From assembly GCA_964030785.1 (NCBI GenBank), contig OZ034967.1:48043033-48107032 (forward strand): DNA of 64,000 nt. The letters are read 5' to 3'. Of the stretch, positions 11,694-23,530 are shown in pieces. The stretch comes from Siderastrea siderea. Taxonomy: Eukaryota; Cnidaria; Anthozoa; Scleractinia; Rhizangiidae. The notes under the pieces are model-generated. The model was not told the origin of the DNA. It ran no database searches and saw only the letters and a program-made list of their open reading frames with translations. Made by a program: the position numbers and the translations under genes. Positions within the stretch are counted from its first letter, which is position 1; each line of letters starts with the position of its first letter.

Positions 11694-11806
11694 CTGACTT
11701 GACGCATGCGCTGCACTCTCTCTCGTACCAACTCCTACACTCCCGGCTGATGACTCATAGAATCCAAATCAAACTTCAACTTACAGGTAAGTCTCGTTTA
11801 ATTCTT
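11694..11806 (-). repeat. right inverted terminal repeat of DIRS element
   Basis: The inner 36 bp (11694-11729) is the inverse of the left ITR. The outer 83 bp (11724-11806) is matched exactly by the ICR. Confidence 0.92.
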
Positions 11807-11830
11807 AATTATTCATGATTATGAATAATT
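11807..11830. repeat. small palindrome at the right DIRS border
   Basis: Ten-base arms (AATTATTCAT / ATGAATAATT) with a 4-nt loop start immediately outside the DIRS end. It could be part of the target or a host hairpin. Confidence 0.7.
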
Positions 11831-12768
11831 AGGGTTAGTAACTCATTCTTTATTTTACATTTTGAAAGTTAATGCTCAAGAAAGGAGACGGTCATATCAA
11901 ACAATACAAGGATGTCTGTATCTAGATAAAATGTCCAGGTTTCTCTGCAAATGGTAACAGCCACTTGATGGTGGTGAACCGCATTATTAGTTTTTATATA
12001 GAAAATAAGGGAAAGAAAAATGAAGTTTTTGACTCCCAATTTTTTGAACATGTTTTTTTACATGTCCACTCATTACAAGTTTTAATGTAACGTACAGTCT
12101 GTGGTTGGCGTTTTCAATGCAATACTGCATTACTTTATTTTAATTCTTTTTAATGAGGTAGTCCATTAATTCATTTTGCATTGAAACCAATAAGACTGTG
12201 TTTGGCCTTCTTAAATATAGTTTACAGTAAGTACTGTATTTAAAATGTAGTTCTGGTAACAAATATATTTCAAACAGGGAAAACGTGTCAAAACTGTATA
12301 AATAGCATTCAAATACATTTCAAGCCCCTATGACTATTTTGGTTTTATTTGCAAAATAAAATAGAAATACCTCAAATTGAGGTAAAAATAGTTTTTTTTA
12401 GTCATTCAAACAGTTTTAAAATAGTTGTTTTGATACGGGTGAAGCTAGAAACGTCAGTACTGAAAAGAAAAGAAAATTCCAGGTGAACTTAATACAGACC
12501 ACAGATATCCGTTCACGTGATTCTCATTCCTCTCAGTCAACTCCATTGCATGATTGCAAAAAATGCATCTGAGTGGATTGGCCAGTAAATTTTCACCCTG
12601 CAACCATCAAATCAATTCCAGAAAGTGATTGTTTGAAAGACTGGTTACTCCAATGAGGTTCATGGCTCAAAAGATGTTCTCGCCAACAGAGAAGGCAGTT
12701 CACAGGGTACAGAGCTGCCTTTATGTTGCACTCAGTGTAATTTCCTGTTTTTTCCTTTTTCAGACATC
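11831..12768. other. non-coding stretch
   Basis: AT-rich; nothing coding recognised. Confidence 0.5.
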
Positions 12769-13149
12769 AAGTAATGGCCCGCCCCTCGGATATACGATGT
12801 AGAAATATAGTAATACAAGTCTTACTTTCTCGCCTTGCTTAAGCCACTGGAGGTTCATCGTATGTTCTAGTTCAGAAGAGGTATTTTAGCCTTGTTTTTA
12901 CAATATTGGCTAGGCCACGATCGTGAAACATTTAGAGAACACTTGTTCAATTGAGAGAAAATGATGATCTACGTGCTCCAATCCCAAAAACTTAACAGAT
13001 AGTGGGAGGGTGAAAGATCTGGACTTCAGTAACAATACCACTAGCCAACATGTGTGAGAAATTATTCAAAATAATTTCTTCACATACATATCAAATGCCA
13101 ACTTTTCTATGTCAGCACCCCATAATTATTTTTGTATTACAATTCACTA
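12769..13149 (+). repeat. dispersed repeat, copy A
   Basis: About 380 bp strongly similar, in the same orientation, to 18384-18778. Both copies open with AAGTAATGGCCC and close at CAATTCACTA. No ORF or terminal repeat is seen, so the family is unknown. The sharp shared borders suggest a mobile unit or a fixed part of a larger element. Confidence 0.85.
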
Positions 13150-14876
13150 CAATTCTTGATTGCAAAACAGTGGCGCAGGTATTTCCTCGCATCGTGTGCA
13201 TTATGCATGTCTACATAACCCTGTTTTATTTCCAGCAAAATCTGCCGTTTTTTCCACAAATGTCTCTGCAAATCCCGCAAAATTTGACTTTTTTTTTCAC
13301 CACCAATCAGAAGCCCTGCCAATCATAGTGCATGGTTTACCTCATCTTGCCCGCTTGTGGACTGTGGAGCCAGCCATAGAATAATACTTATCATTTATTG
13401 TTACAATTCATGTTACATGAAGACTTTAGGATGCTTTTCAGTCTGAAGTTATTGTTGATAAAGAACAACATTAAATGAGTACATTTCAGAAAAGTTACCG
13501 ATATGTTGCAGGCTGAAGTCATCTAGGTAGTCCATTTGATAATCCAGTTAGGCCCACCTATGTTCAATGAAATGCAATAGCACAATTGGTGTATTAAGCC
13601 ATCATGCTTTCTTATACAAACACTACTGTCTCAGCAGCTAATACCTTTCCCGCAAACCCTTCGTGGCAAGTACTTCCCATTTTGCCTTGTGTTCAATGAA
13701 GTATATGTAAACAACAAGATTAACTGTCAAAACAAAAAGGCGTTACCATATCACTATAAATTCCCAGTGTCTTTTGACCGTGGAATATGCATGAGTCGAT
13801 TAGAAAATGCCAAGATTTCAAGCCTTGTTTTAGGCTGGTGAAATCCTTTCGTGAACCAGTCGACCAGTTCCTTTTTAAAGGGACCAGGCATTTTTCTTCG
13901 CCGTATTTCAATTATGGAAGGATTCATTTCCGTATATGTACTAAAAAGAAGCAAGCGTTACAAGTACTAGGTACCAACTCCTTTAGAGCATTTTGATTAG
14001 TGTCCAGTGCATTTCCGGCTTGGGTGATGTGCTGTTCCTAGTGGCTAGTCCACGCTCTCTCCTTAGATGTGGAGGCAGCCACTTTCTTTCTCATGTAAAA
14101 CTAGCATGCGCAACAGTCTTTTTGGATGACCGCTTGACAGAAACAATGGCAGAAAAGAACTATATTCTCGTGCCCAGATCTTCTTATTTAGCACTTCCAG
14201 TAAAAGCGGTAAATAAAAGTATCAGATTTTTCACGTTTCTCACACTTGACAACTGTCTTGCAAGAGGTTACTATGAGAGTTTCAAGTAAAGATTTAATTT
14301 GACATGTCTCCAACGGGTGCAGATGGTCAGCCCCACACAGTAAGATGATTCCAATTTACAATGCTCAGCTATGCCGTATTCTTGTGGCTAAAACATCTTT
14401 TTTTTTTCCTACGGCTTACCGCAACTTTCCTTTTGCAGCTCACATTCAACAACAGCCAAGTTTGCAACTTTTTAGAAGAGCTTGGTAGCTACTTAGAGGG
14501 ACATTTAGCTTAACTGGACGTTGTAAGTTGCTGTGTTTTAAAATGGTTGAATAAGTCTGCACGCATAATTGAAATTGAAAAGATCTGAACATACTTTAAA
14601 GTTGCTATGCCAATTAGATGCCTGCAGCATATGACATCGGAAATAGCGTGTATTTAGGCTAAAGATTACTTTGCACTGTTTTTCAGTCGAGACCACTGGA
14701 GGATCTTGCGCGATGGTAAGTAGTGTCTTCTTGGTTTTCTTCAAAAGTGAAGCGTGTAGAAGCGCCACACATTCTTTTTTGTCTCAGACGATGAAAGCAG
14801 GCGAATGTCATCATTTTAAAATCCTGGGATCCTTCCAGGAAGTACAATAGCATTTTCTTCGACGTAATTAGTTAAG
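13150..14876. other. non-coding stretch
   Basis: No domain is recognised in the short frames here. Sequence is AT-rich with short homopolymers. Confidence 0.45.
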
Positions 14877-14934
14877 TTTTTTTTTATTAAATTTATTTGC
14901 ATGTTTCACACATACAGTTACATACATACATAGC

Positions 14935-15055
14935 ATACTAACTCACTCTAACACTCAGTAACAAAAACTCACTCACTCTCACAATAACAACATTAATTTA
15001 CTCTCACTCTCACTCTCACAGTAACAATATCAACGCACTCTCACTCTTACACATA
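14935..15055. repeat. degenerate (CACTCT)n tract in LINE 3' UTR
   Basis: Repeated CACTCT/CACTCA words interleaved with ACAATAACAA words. Lies within the 3' UTR of the minus-strand LINE. Confidence 0.7.
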
Positions 15056-15137
15056 AAAACATTACATTATTGCATATCCGTTTTAGCCTTACAACGTATG
15101 AATATATCTTTATAAAATAAAGAAATCTATAATAGAG

Positions 15138-18100
15138 TTACAATATCCATTTTTCTCTAAATTTATCTAAATTGTTATTTTTCGTACAAATGTACTTTTC
15201 AGTTTCATATTTTAAATTAACTTTAAATTTAAAGCCACGTACGTTTGGAAGTTCTTTATTTCTTCTACAATCCCATAAATATATTTTTCCTAGGAGTAAC
15301 AGGTAGTTAAGTAAGAGGAATCCTGGTGTTAGAACGCCAATTAAAACTTCTTTCCAATTAAGATGTATTTGTTGACTTGTCCAAGACAGATAATAGGACT
15401 CGAAATCTTTCCAAAAAGAGCTTGAGTGTGAACAATCATAAAAGAAATGCTGCAATGTTTCTGATTCCTGCTTGCAGAAAGAACACAGATTGTCTGAAAT
15501 GTAACCAATTTTATGTAATTTTGAATTTGTGTAGAGTATGGAATTCAACACTTTGTACTGGAAAGCCTTTACATATGGCTCAAAAGTGGCAGAATGGGGG
15601 AGTAAAAAAGCATTTTTCAATGCTTTGTCTGATAAGTTTAGGTCACTTTTCAATTTTTGCGCGAGATTAGGAAGACGCGCCTTCTTAAGTACTAACAGAG
15701 AATAGTAATCTTTTGATTTCCCTTTGGTTACGTCAAAAAGGTCACTGACCAAATTAAAAGATGGGTTTTGTAATTGGAATGGATACAGGTAATCTAGATT
15801 GGGATTTTGTAGGTTAGGGGGAATTGAATGACGCAAACCAGTCCATTCCAGAAAGTTGGTCTTTTCTAAGTGTTTTTCAACTAATTTGTAAGAATCGATA
15901 TTATTGAGGTCAAATCGAAGGTCTTTTGTAGTTTGGATTCCATAGTGAAAATACTTTTTATAAAATACTGGTTTATTATTGATTCTGATTTCCTGGTTAT
16001 TCCAAATAATGTATTGCCATCTGTTGCCAACTGCATTGTCTTCGCAAAACTGAGACCACCATTCCAATAGTTCTAAGTAGAACTGCGAATTAATATTGAG
16101 ATCTTTAGTGTTGTAATTACAACTGAAAAGAGCCAAGCCACCTGTTTCTTTTAAGAGATAGTTTAAGTAATTTTTCCATGCTCCCGAGTTTTCACCAAAA
16201 ATTTGTTTTGAGCCAGGAGAGGCGGAGAGATTTAATCATGCTTTCAATATCAACCATATTAAGACCTCCACCTTCATAATTATTAATTACAGATACTCTG
16301 GTTACTTTATCTTTACCGTTCCATAAAAACTTGTAAATCAAACGGTTCAGTTCTTTAATAATATTTTTGGGTGTAGGCAACACAGAGGCTAGGTATATAA
16401 TTTTTGGAAAGAGCAGAGTTTTAATTATGGTAACTTTTCCGTAGAGAGATAGCCCCCTGGACAACCAAATATTGATCAACTTTTTTATGTTGTCAAGTTT
16501 GGCGGAGAAGTTTTTCAGATAGAGCAATTTTTTGTCATATGAGAAGAAGACTCCGAGGGCTTTTATTGGATCTTGAGGCCATTTAATACCGAGGGGTTTC
16601 ATTTCACTATCTTTCAGCGTGCCTATCCACATCCCCTCCATCTTTGATCTATTTATTTTCAAACCTGACAACTTTTTAAATTCGTCTAACAGCTGAAAGA
16701 GTCTATGTGCCGATTCTATATTAGAAAGAACTGCAGTTGTATCATCAGCGTATTGGAGGAGTTCAGTTTCCTGTTGTTCAATTGCAATCCCTTTTATTTC
16801 CACATTATCCCTTACCGCAATTGCTAATATCTCTACAGCTAGAAGAAAAAGATAAGGTGACAAAGGGTCACCTTGTCTGACACCACGAGTGAGATAAAAA
16901 TATTCTGAAGACAGGCTGTTATTAATCACACAACTTTGAATATTCTTATAAAAAGTCTTTATCCAACATTTGAATTCGGGACCGAAATTGAATGCATCCA
17001 GACAATGAAACAAGAAATTCCACTCTAAAGAATCGAAGGCTGTTTGGAAGTCAATAAATATCAACAGGCCAGGTATATTATTCTTTTCTGTAAAATCCAT
17101 GATGTCAAAAATAGACCTGATCGTCTCACCGATACGGCGGTCTTTAACGTAACCGCTTTGATTGCAATGAATGATATGCGGCAGAATATTTTTTATTCTT
17201 GTGGCAATTACTTTCGAGATTATTTTAGCATCTACATTGACGAGAGAGATAGGCCTCCAATTTTCTATGCATGTACGATCTTTACCTTTTTTTTCAATCA
17301 AAGTAATGACAGCTTGTCTCCGGGAATTGGACATTTCTTCCTTTTTAAAGGACTCATTTACACAATAAACAGTTCGCAAATAAGATTCCAGCATTTCTTA
17401 TAAAATTCAATTGGTATTCCATCGTTTCCCGGAGACTTATTATTCTGAAAAGTTTCCAAGATCTCACTACATTCTTCAGCTGTAATTCCGCCTTCACATG
17501 ATTGCTTTTGTTCTTCAGATAATTGGGGAATGTTCAAATCATTTAGAAACGACTGTACACAGTCAGTCTGATGCTTTTGTTTGGTATAAGTTCTGATAAA
17601 ATTTCTTTTGTTCTGATAGTATACGATATGGATCCGTTGTTATAACACCGCTTATTGACAACTTTCTAATATGTTTTTTGACATGGTTTCTCTTTTCCAA
17701 ATTCAGAAAGTATTTAGTACTTCGTTCACCATGCTCATGCCAGCAGGCTCTCGCACGTACGATGATTCCATTTGTTTTCTCTTCATAAAGCAATTCTAAC
17801 TTCTCTTTGATTTCATTTAAACGCGATCTATTTAAATCATTAGGATTGTTTTCATAAAGCCTGGTTGCTTCTTCGTATTCTTGTTGAAACAACTTTTCTT
17901 TTTGGTTTCTTTTCTTGGCCTTCTCTTCAGAGCATTTAATTGCGTGCATTCTGTATTTGACCCAATCCCAAATGCAGCATTTGTCAGATAATTGATTTTC
18001 ACCCTCAGACGTCCATGGAGGTATATTGGCACCCAAATATTTTAAGTATTCTTCATCATCTAACAGAGAAGCATTCATTTTCCACATTCCAGGGCCTTTT

Positions 18101-18357
18101 GCTTCTCCAATTCTACCGAAGACTATGCTAATAGCCGCGTGGTCAGTTCTTATTGCAGGAATAATATCAGTTGAGTCGACAAAATCGCAGAGATTATTAG
18201 AAATTAGCCAGAAATCTAAACGACGTAATATTGTGGGGGACTTTTGGCTCCACGTGTAACTTTTTGTCAGAGGATGTTTAACCCTCCAAATATCAACAAG
18301 ATCTAACTCGTTTTGCAAGGTTTCTATACTCTCCACGACCGATTTCCTTGGGATCAT
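15138..18357 (-). pseudogene. L1/Tx1-like ORF2: endonuclease C-terminus, reverse transcriptase, Cys-His tail
   Basis: Three frames make up one protein. 18357-17563 has the C-terminal half of an APE endonuclease (RRLDFWLISNN and the TDHAAISI motif). 17394-16192 is the RT, with NWRPISLVNVDAKIISK, FIDFQTAFDSLEW, GVRQGDPLSPYLF and the catalytic QYADDTTA near 16745. 16136-15138 is the C-terminal part, with CSFCKQESETLQHFFYDC, a zinc-knuckle-like motif usual in L1/Tx1 ORF2. Frameshifts lie near 17563, near 17394 (the intervening 170 nt are coding in a third frame, with NNKSPGNDGIP), and in a homopolymer near 16200. The wording of RT block 1 points to the L1/Tx1 group rather than CR1 or RTE. It is inactive. 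Confidence 0.88.
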
Positions 18358-18383
18358 TATTCCACCTCACTGCCCTTATATCT

Positions 18384-18778
18384 AAGTAATGGCCCACCCC
18401 TCGGATATACAATATAGAAATGTAGCAATATGAGTCTTTCCTTCTTGCCTTGTTTAACCCATCGGAGGTTCATCGTATGTTCTTGTCCAAAAGAGATATT
18501 TTAGGCTTATTTTTACAATATCAGCCAGGCTACGATCGTGAAACATTAAGAGAACGTTCGTTCTATTGAGAGAGGATGATGATCTGTGTGCTCCACTCCA
18601 AATACATTAAAAAACTTAACGGATAGCGGGAGGGTGAAAGATCTGGACTTCAGTAACAATGCCACCAGCCAACATGTGTGAGAAATTATTCAAAAATAAT
18701 TTCTCCACGTACATATTAAATGTCAACATTTCTAGGTAAGCATTATCCCATAATTATTTACCTATTACAATTCACTAA
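18384..18778 (+). repeat. dispersed repeat, copy B
   Basis: Second copy of the repeat at 12769-13149, same orientation, with scattered substitutions and a few small indels. It abuts the truncated 5' end of the LINE on its left and is followed about 110 bp later by a Penelope-like RT piece. Confidence 0.85.
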
Positions 18779-18892
18779 TCCTACAACTTTCACTTTCAGC
18801 CGCAAAACCATTTCAGGTTAAATTTCCTTAGGACAGTGGGTAACAAACGTCCTTAGATCAGCAGGTGACAGAGATAACGTGTGGGGACACAC

Positions 18893-19290
18893 GTAATGGA
18901 CTTACTGAACCTTTGTCTTACTTCTACGTATTTTCAGTACAACGGCAAGCACTACAAACAGTTGCACAAAACAGCTATGGGCTCACCAGTTTCCGTTGTT
19001 GTTGCAGAAATCGTTATGCAAAACATCGAGGAACGAGCCCTCGCAACTTACAAACGAACACTACCACTCTGGCTACGTTACGTTGAGATACCTTTACAGC
19101 CGTACACAAAGACGAAATCGACGATTTTCACGAACACCTCAACGGACAAAATGCCGACATACAGTTTACAAAGGGGATCGAGGAAAACGGTAAAATACCT
19201 TTTCTACACTGCTTAGTTACCCGCTACAATAACGAACTATGGACGGCAATTTACAGAAAACCGACACATACCAACAGACTACTCGACCAA
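18893..19290 (+). pseudogene. Penelope-like element RT fragment
   Basis: The first frame gives TYFQYNGKHYKQLHKTAMGS, then PVSVVVAEIVMQNIEERAL and LWLRYV. These are the palm motifs of Penelope-like RTs just before the catalytic aspartates. Exactly at the YVDD site a single-base loss (about 19085) shifts the frame. The continuation in the next frame gives TFTAVHKDEIDDFHEHLNG, ENGKIPFLHCLVTRYNNEL and YRKPTHTNRLLDQS, also typical. No GIY-YIG domain is seen downstream and the 5' part is missing, so this is a short dead fragment. Confidence 0.82.
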
Positions 19291-21885
19291 TCAACAGTGG
19301 GTCTCCATATTGACTCCTTCTCAAACAATTTTCCTATCAACAGTGGAAATCAACATCAACCTTCATCGATAATAATTATTATCTTTATCAATAATAACTG
19401 GTCCATTACCAAAGCATATGTATCACTCAGACACAGTGATGAGGATCCATACATCCCTTGTAGATATTATTTACAGCAGCTCACTCCCCACCCCCCACAC
19501 GCACACAATACGGGTTCCTGACACAGGGCTGGCCCCACAAGCGTAATCTGCTTAAGCCTGATTCTGATGGAGAGAGGTGGAAGCCCTGTATGGAGCACCT
19601 AAATTAATACCATAGTTCCTAATAACTGGAGACAGAGTTAAAGCTTGGGGCATTTGTGGCATCCTTAACAACATTGTAAATCACCAGTCAATTTTTACTT
19701 AGGAATAACCATTGGGTTTGTAGCATCATGTCATCGTGTACCTGTTTTGTCACAGCCAACAAAGAGTGGCAGTACAACAACAACAACAACAACAACAATT
19801 TATCTAAGTATTCCTATATGGGAAGTTTCTTAAATAGTAAATTAAATACAATGTAATGTATCGTTCTTGTTGACAATAGGTCACAATCATTGCAACAGAA
19901 GGAGTGTCTTTCTGTCATCATCACTTGATCTTCAATTCTGATAGTTGATATTTATTGATTAATCAGAACCACCGCCAAACATAAAGCAACAAGAGATAAT
20001 GATTCCATGTTTACTTCATCTGACAAAAAGCAAGGGGGGGGGTCTGAATGCCCTGTGTCAGTATCAACAACCACCCAATCTAGATCTCGCGAGGCCTGGA
20101 TGGATCTACCTTAGTTACAGCTGTTGGTATTAACAGGGATTTTTGTTGTTGGCAAGCTGATGTAAATCAGGTCAGGTCATGGTCATCAGTGAAAAGGCAG
20201 GGAATTTGTTTCAGCCTGATTGGTCAAAACCTTGATATGTTGACATAGGATTAAACAAACTCCTAGAAAATGTTTGTCTTCATAAACAAATATGACCGAG
20301 TGAGACATTTTCCTGGAATTCTTACAGCGACCTCTTGATTTTCTTTCTATTTTCACTCTCTAACAACGAGGCATTTACAGACTCCTCACAGGAAGAGTCA
20401 AACAAAATCCTGAACTCTTGTCTTGCTAAAAAGGTGATTTATTTAAGTTAAAATCCTTCATCCAGTGCAGTCAGGTTAAGACAGTGTATGCACAGTCTGG
20501 TGTAAAAATCCTATGAGTAGGCGATCGTCGTTGAAATTATATTGATATCATAATGTCTTACTAAAGTCCAGAGAAGAATAAAAACAAATTTCATTTAAGA
20601 CCGTACTGGTAGCTGTGTTCGCCTGTACAATCGAAAGTCAGACCACGCTATCGTACCTGTCCTGCTTTGCGAATGAAAAGCATCCCTGAGCTTTGCAGTA
20701 AAACGTCTTTGCTTATCGAGACAGATCCTTATAAAACAATGCTCGTTCGTAACCATATCTTCAAGTTAAAAACATGGCAAACATCAAAACCTCGAGTAGC
20801 CTGAGTGCTTCGATCTTGCATCTTCTTCAACACAATTATTTCGATTCCCTTGTCCCAAAATGCTGGATCTGAGGAATACTGAGTACTCTCCCTCCATATC
20901 GCCAAAAGGAATACGCAAACCACTGCTTATTAGGCGCTTCAGCTACAAGAAACCTTTCCCAACTCTGCCAAGTTCCTTCCACTTTGACGCCGTGTTGGTT
21001 TTGTTATCACGTGATATTTTGGCCGCGCAAGATGGTGACACTTTTGAAGTCAAATTTGCGCTATTTTCACCGTGAAAAAAGTACGTTTGAAATGCCAGTT
21101 TAAAGCTTAGAATCGTTTTTTATACACATAAAACAATCAAAAACCGAAGAAAAAATTTTCGTGTCATATACACTTTAAATACATTAGGATATAGTTTGTT
21201 TACCAATCAAGCGACTGGCTTCTTTGTGCCACTACAGAATATATGTAGCTAAATATAAGTTTACAAGCAAGAACACTGTTTCGAAGCTCACAATTCTCAT
21301 GAGTTGTACCGTCACAGTCTTCTCAGGAGTTTTGGGGACGGCAGAAGGATTTTCCTCCAGTTAACGGAGGTCTCCACCAAGACAACTCGCAGTTCCTGGA
21401 ACAACTTGTATCAACAGTTTACAACCATTCAAGAGTATTTCTTGCAAACAGATTCATGATAACCCAGGGACAGCAAATACTCCAATACTCTGCAACAACT
21501 TTCCTAATACGACTTGTTTTCCACTGAACACACGTGAACATTTTTTTGTTAGATGTCTCTAAAAATAGGGATACGAAAGCTGCACTAGAGCCGAGTTTAG
21601 GGAGTAAGTTTTCTCCGCAAATTCTGCAGAATTTTCGCTCAGAACCCATGCGAACAACTTGACAGAAAACATACCAATCTTGGCCGTGACCTTCATTTTG
21701 CGCAAGTACACACATGACAGTTTATTGACATGGCATGCAACCGTAAATAATTCTGATCGGCTGCTTATCTAAGAGAAGCGTATCGTATTTCAAGGGGGCA
21801 GAAGGCTCAAAACCGGGCTGTTGTGTCAGTCTTTCCTTTCCCCTTCTCTCTCTCCTCCCCCCAGAAAGCCTGATACTCGAGCTAC
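19291..21885. other. non-coding stretch with simple repeats
   Basis: No protein is recognised. It contains an imperfect AT-rich palindrome near 19361-19395, a (CAA)n run at 19770-19798 and a G run near 20034-20042. Confidence 0.45.
19770..19798. repeat. (CAA)n microsatellite
   Basis: About nine ACA/CAA units. Confidence 0.9.
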
Positions 21886-21887
21886 AC

Positions 21888-21911
21888 AGAAGAAGAAGAA
21901 GAAGAAGAAGA
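21888..21911. repeat. (GAA)n microsatellite, LINE 3' terminus
   Basis: Eight GAA units on the plus strand (TTC on the LINE strand) directly beyond the LINE 3' UTR. CR1/L2-type LINEs commonly end in short tandem repeats instead of poly(A). Confidence 0.85.
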
Positions 21912-22104
21912 ACCTTTATTGATTTATACCGCTCAGGGTAGCCCCTTCAGATGCAAAAAGTTGTCTGTTATCAATGGGAGCCCTGAGCGCAACAATGTAC
22001 TAAAACTATGCACACATATGCATTACACTAACACTAATAATAATATAGATAGAAAACTATGTACAAATAAAAGATTTAAAAGCAAATGAATACGAAAAAT
22101 ACCA

Positions 22105-22553
22105 TCAAGATAGTTCGTTAAAAAGAGTGCAACCATAGTAATAGAAGGATCGTTTTGCGATCTCAGTCCTCACAGCAGGCGGATGTAACAGGTTGCTTTG
22201 TCTAGTGGCGCGCGCATGGATTGTATTATTACGTTTAAAATATTCTTTAAAATATTGGGGACATTGCCCTTGCAGGCATTTCTTAACGAGTTTAAAAACA
22301 GATTTACGACGGCGCTCCTCCAGCATGGGCCATTTCAGAACATCCATTGCTGGGTTGCTGCGCACAGCTCTTGCAACTATTCTGGCAGCCCGGTTTTGGA
22401 GGGCTTCAAGGTCTTGTTTGTGACCTACTCCGCAGCAGCCCCACACACTTACACAGTATTCTAGAATTGGCCTAATTAAACTACAATAAACTATATTTGC
22501 ACTCTCTCTAGTGAGACCTCTACGAAGCCTGCCGAGCTTCCTACGCGTTTTCC
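22105..22553 (-). pseudogene. CR1/L2-like ORF2 C-terminal fragment
   Basis: The frame reads KTRRKLGRLRRGL, then LIRPILEYCVSVWG (the conserved post-RT thumb motif), LEALQNRAARIV, WPMLEERRRKS and NLLHPPAVRTEIAKRSF, and closes at 22105. This is the usual C-terminus of CR1/L2/Jockey-group ORF2. There is no stop in the frame, but the RT palm is missing because the sequence switches to the inverted segment at about 22553. Confidence 0.82.
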
Positions 22554-22555
22554 TG

Positions 22556-23530
22556 CCTTCGAAATATGAATTACCGGGTTATAGAATTTTTCAAAAGGAC
22601 AGAAAGGGCAATCATGGTGGAGTTGCGGTGTTTGTTCACGACGCCTTAGTGGTTACGCGGAGGGATGATCTCGAGCTGGATACCGTAGAAGGAATGTGGC
22701 TGGAAATTGCTGTTCCTAAATCACGCAGCTTTCTTGTTGGAAATTTCTACAGACCCGATCGTACCTCGTCGTATTACGATAAGGACTTTATGGTTAAGCT
22801 AAATGGCATCTTAGACACTGCTTCAGCGGAGGGCAAAGAGATGCTCCTTTTTGGCGACTTCAATTGTTGTTTTATGTCTAGTCACCAAAATGACTCCGAT
22901 TGTAAACAACTCAAATCGCTTTTCAGGAGTCTAAATATGAAACAGCTAATCGATCAGCCCACAAGGATTACTAAAAACTCGAAGTCACTCATTGACTTAG
23001 TTGCTGTCAACTGCCCGCAGAATGTGTGTGAGTCGGGAGTAGTTTCTGCGCATTTAAGTGATCATGAATTGGTTTATTGCGTTCATAAATTAAACTGGAA
23101 AAGAGCACCCTCTCAAGTCAAGACCTTCAGAAATTATGCGCATTTTAATGTTGACGCCTTTCGTAAAGACCTGAAAGGTGTTAACTGGAACTCTGCTCCT
23201 TGTCCCGATGGACCTGTCATTGTTGATAAACTCTGGCATGACTTTAAACGGGAATTTATCGCGATTGTTGATCGTCATGCACCGCTGACGCAGCGCCGCG
23301 TGCGCGGCATTGACAATTGTCCTTGGCTAAACAAGAACATAAAAGCGACTATGCGCCAGCGTGATTACTTTCACAAAAGAGCACTCAAAAGTAACACCTC
23401 AGAAGATTGGGCTAGCTACCGCCGTTTTCGCAATCGTGTGACAAATGAAATAAGATCAGCGAAAGCGTCTTATAATAAACGGCTCATCGAGGAAAGTGGT
23501 GCTTCAGCAAACAGAGATACAGAGAATTAA
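22556..23530 (+). pseudogene. CR1/L2-like APE endonuclease fragment (inverted part of LINE)
   Basis: Open to 23530. It has LPGYRIFQKDRKGNHGGVAV, VEGMWLEIAV, LLFGDFNCCF (catalytic Asp and Asn), QPTRITKNSKSLIDLV and the SDHELVYC motif, all in APE-endonuclease order. A linker with RDYFHKRALKS and IRSAKASYNKRLIEESG follows, as found before RT domains. Similarity stops near 23500 and the last residues are flank. The N-terminal 50-60 residues of the domain are missing. In a full element this endonuclease nicks the target DNA to prime reverse transcription. Confidence 0.85.

Larger units (their letters stand above)
6667..11806 (+). mobile_element. DIRS-type tyrosine-recombinase retrotransposon, structurally complete
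   Basis: The unit spans 5,140 bp. It has the DIRS hallmark layout: inverted terminal repeats whose outer ends differ, overlapping gag / RT-RNase H-methyltransferase-like / tyrosine recombinase frames, and an internal complementary region just inside the right ITR. The internal region (11369-11496) is the exact reverse complement of the left outer end (45 bp, 6667-6711) followed by the right outer end (83 bp, 11724-11806). Known DIRS elements replicate through an RNA whose ends are completed using this region and integrate a circular DNA by recombinase without target duplication. Gag and pol carry stops and a frameshift, while the recombinase frame is open. The copy is therefore probably non-autonomous but possibly still mobilisable. 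Confidence 0.93.
14877..18383 (-). mobile_element. L1/Tx1-like LINE, 5'-truncated
   Basis: Read on the minus strand, the element runs from a truncated endonuclease (about 18383) through RT and a cysteine-histidine C-terminus to a 3' UTR and a short A tail (T9 on the plus strand at 14877-14885), with an AATAAA just before it. The 5' truncation falls exactly at the border of dispersed repeat copy B. No clear target-site duplication is seen by eye. Confidence 0.85.
21886..23505 (-). mobile_element. CR1/L2-like LINE insertion with inverted 5' segment
   Basis: On the minus strand the 3' end is at 21888, where AATAAAGGTTC is followed by a TTC microsatellite. The 3' UTR and the last 150 or so codons of ORF2 run up to about 22553. 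There the orientation flips: 22560-23505 reads on the plus strand as the APE endonuclease region of the same kind of element. This order (3' end, junction, upstream segment inverted, flank) is the one twin priming produces. The RT core between the two parts is absent. Confidence 0.7.

Noticed and set aside
15377..15670. Plus-strand ORF inside the LINE
   Set aside because: Shadow of the minus-strand ORF2.
19518..20061. CTGACACAGGG / CCCTGTGTCAG inverted 11-mers as transposon ends
   Set aside because: No extension of the match and no target duplication; likely chance or a small hairpin family.
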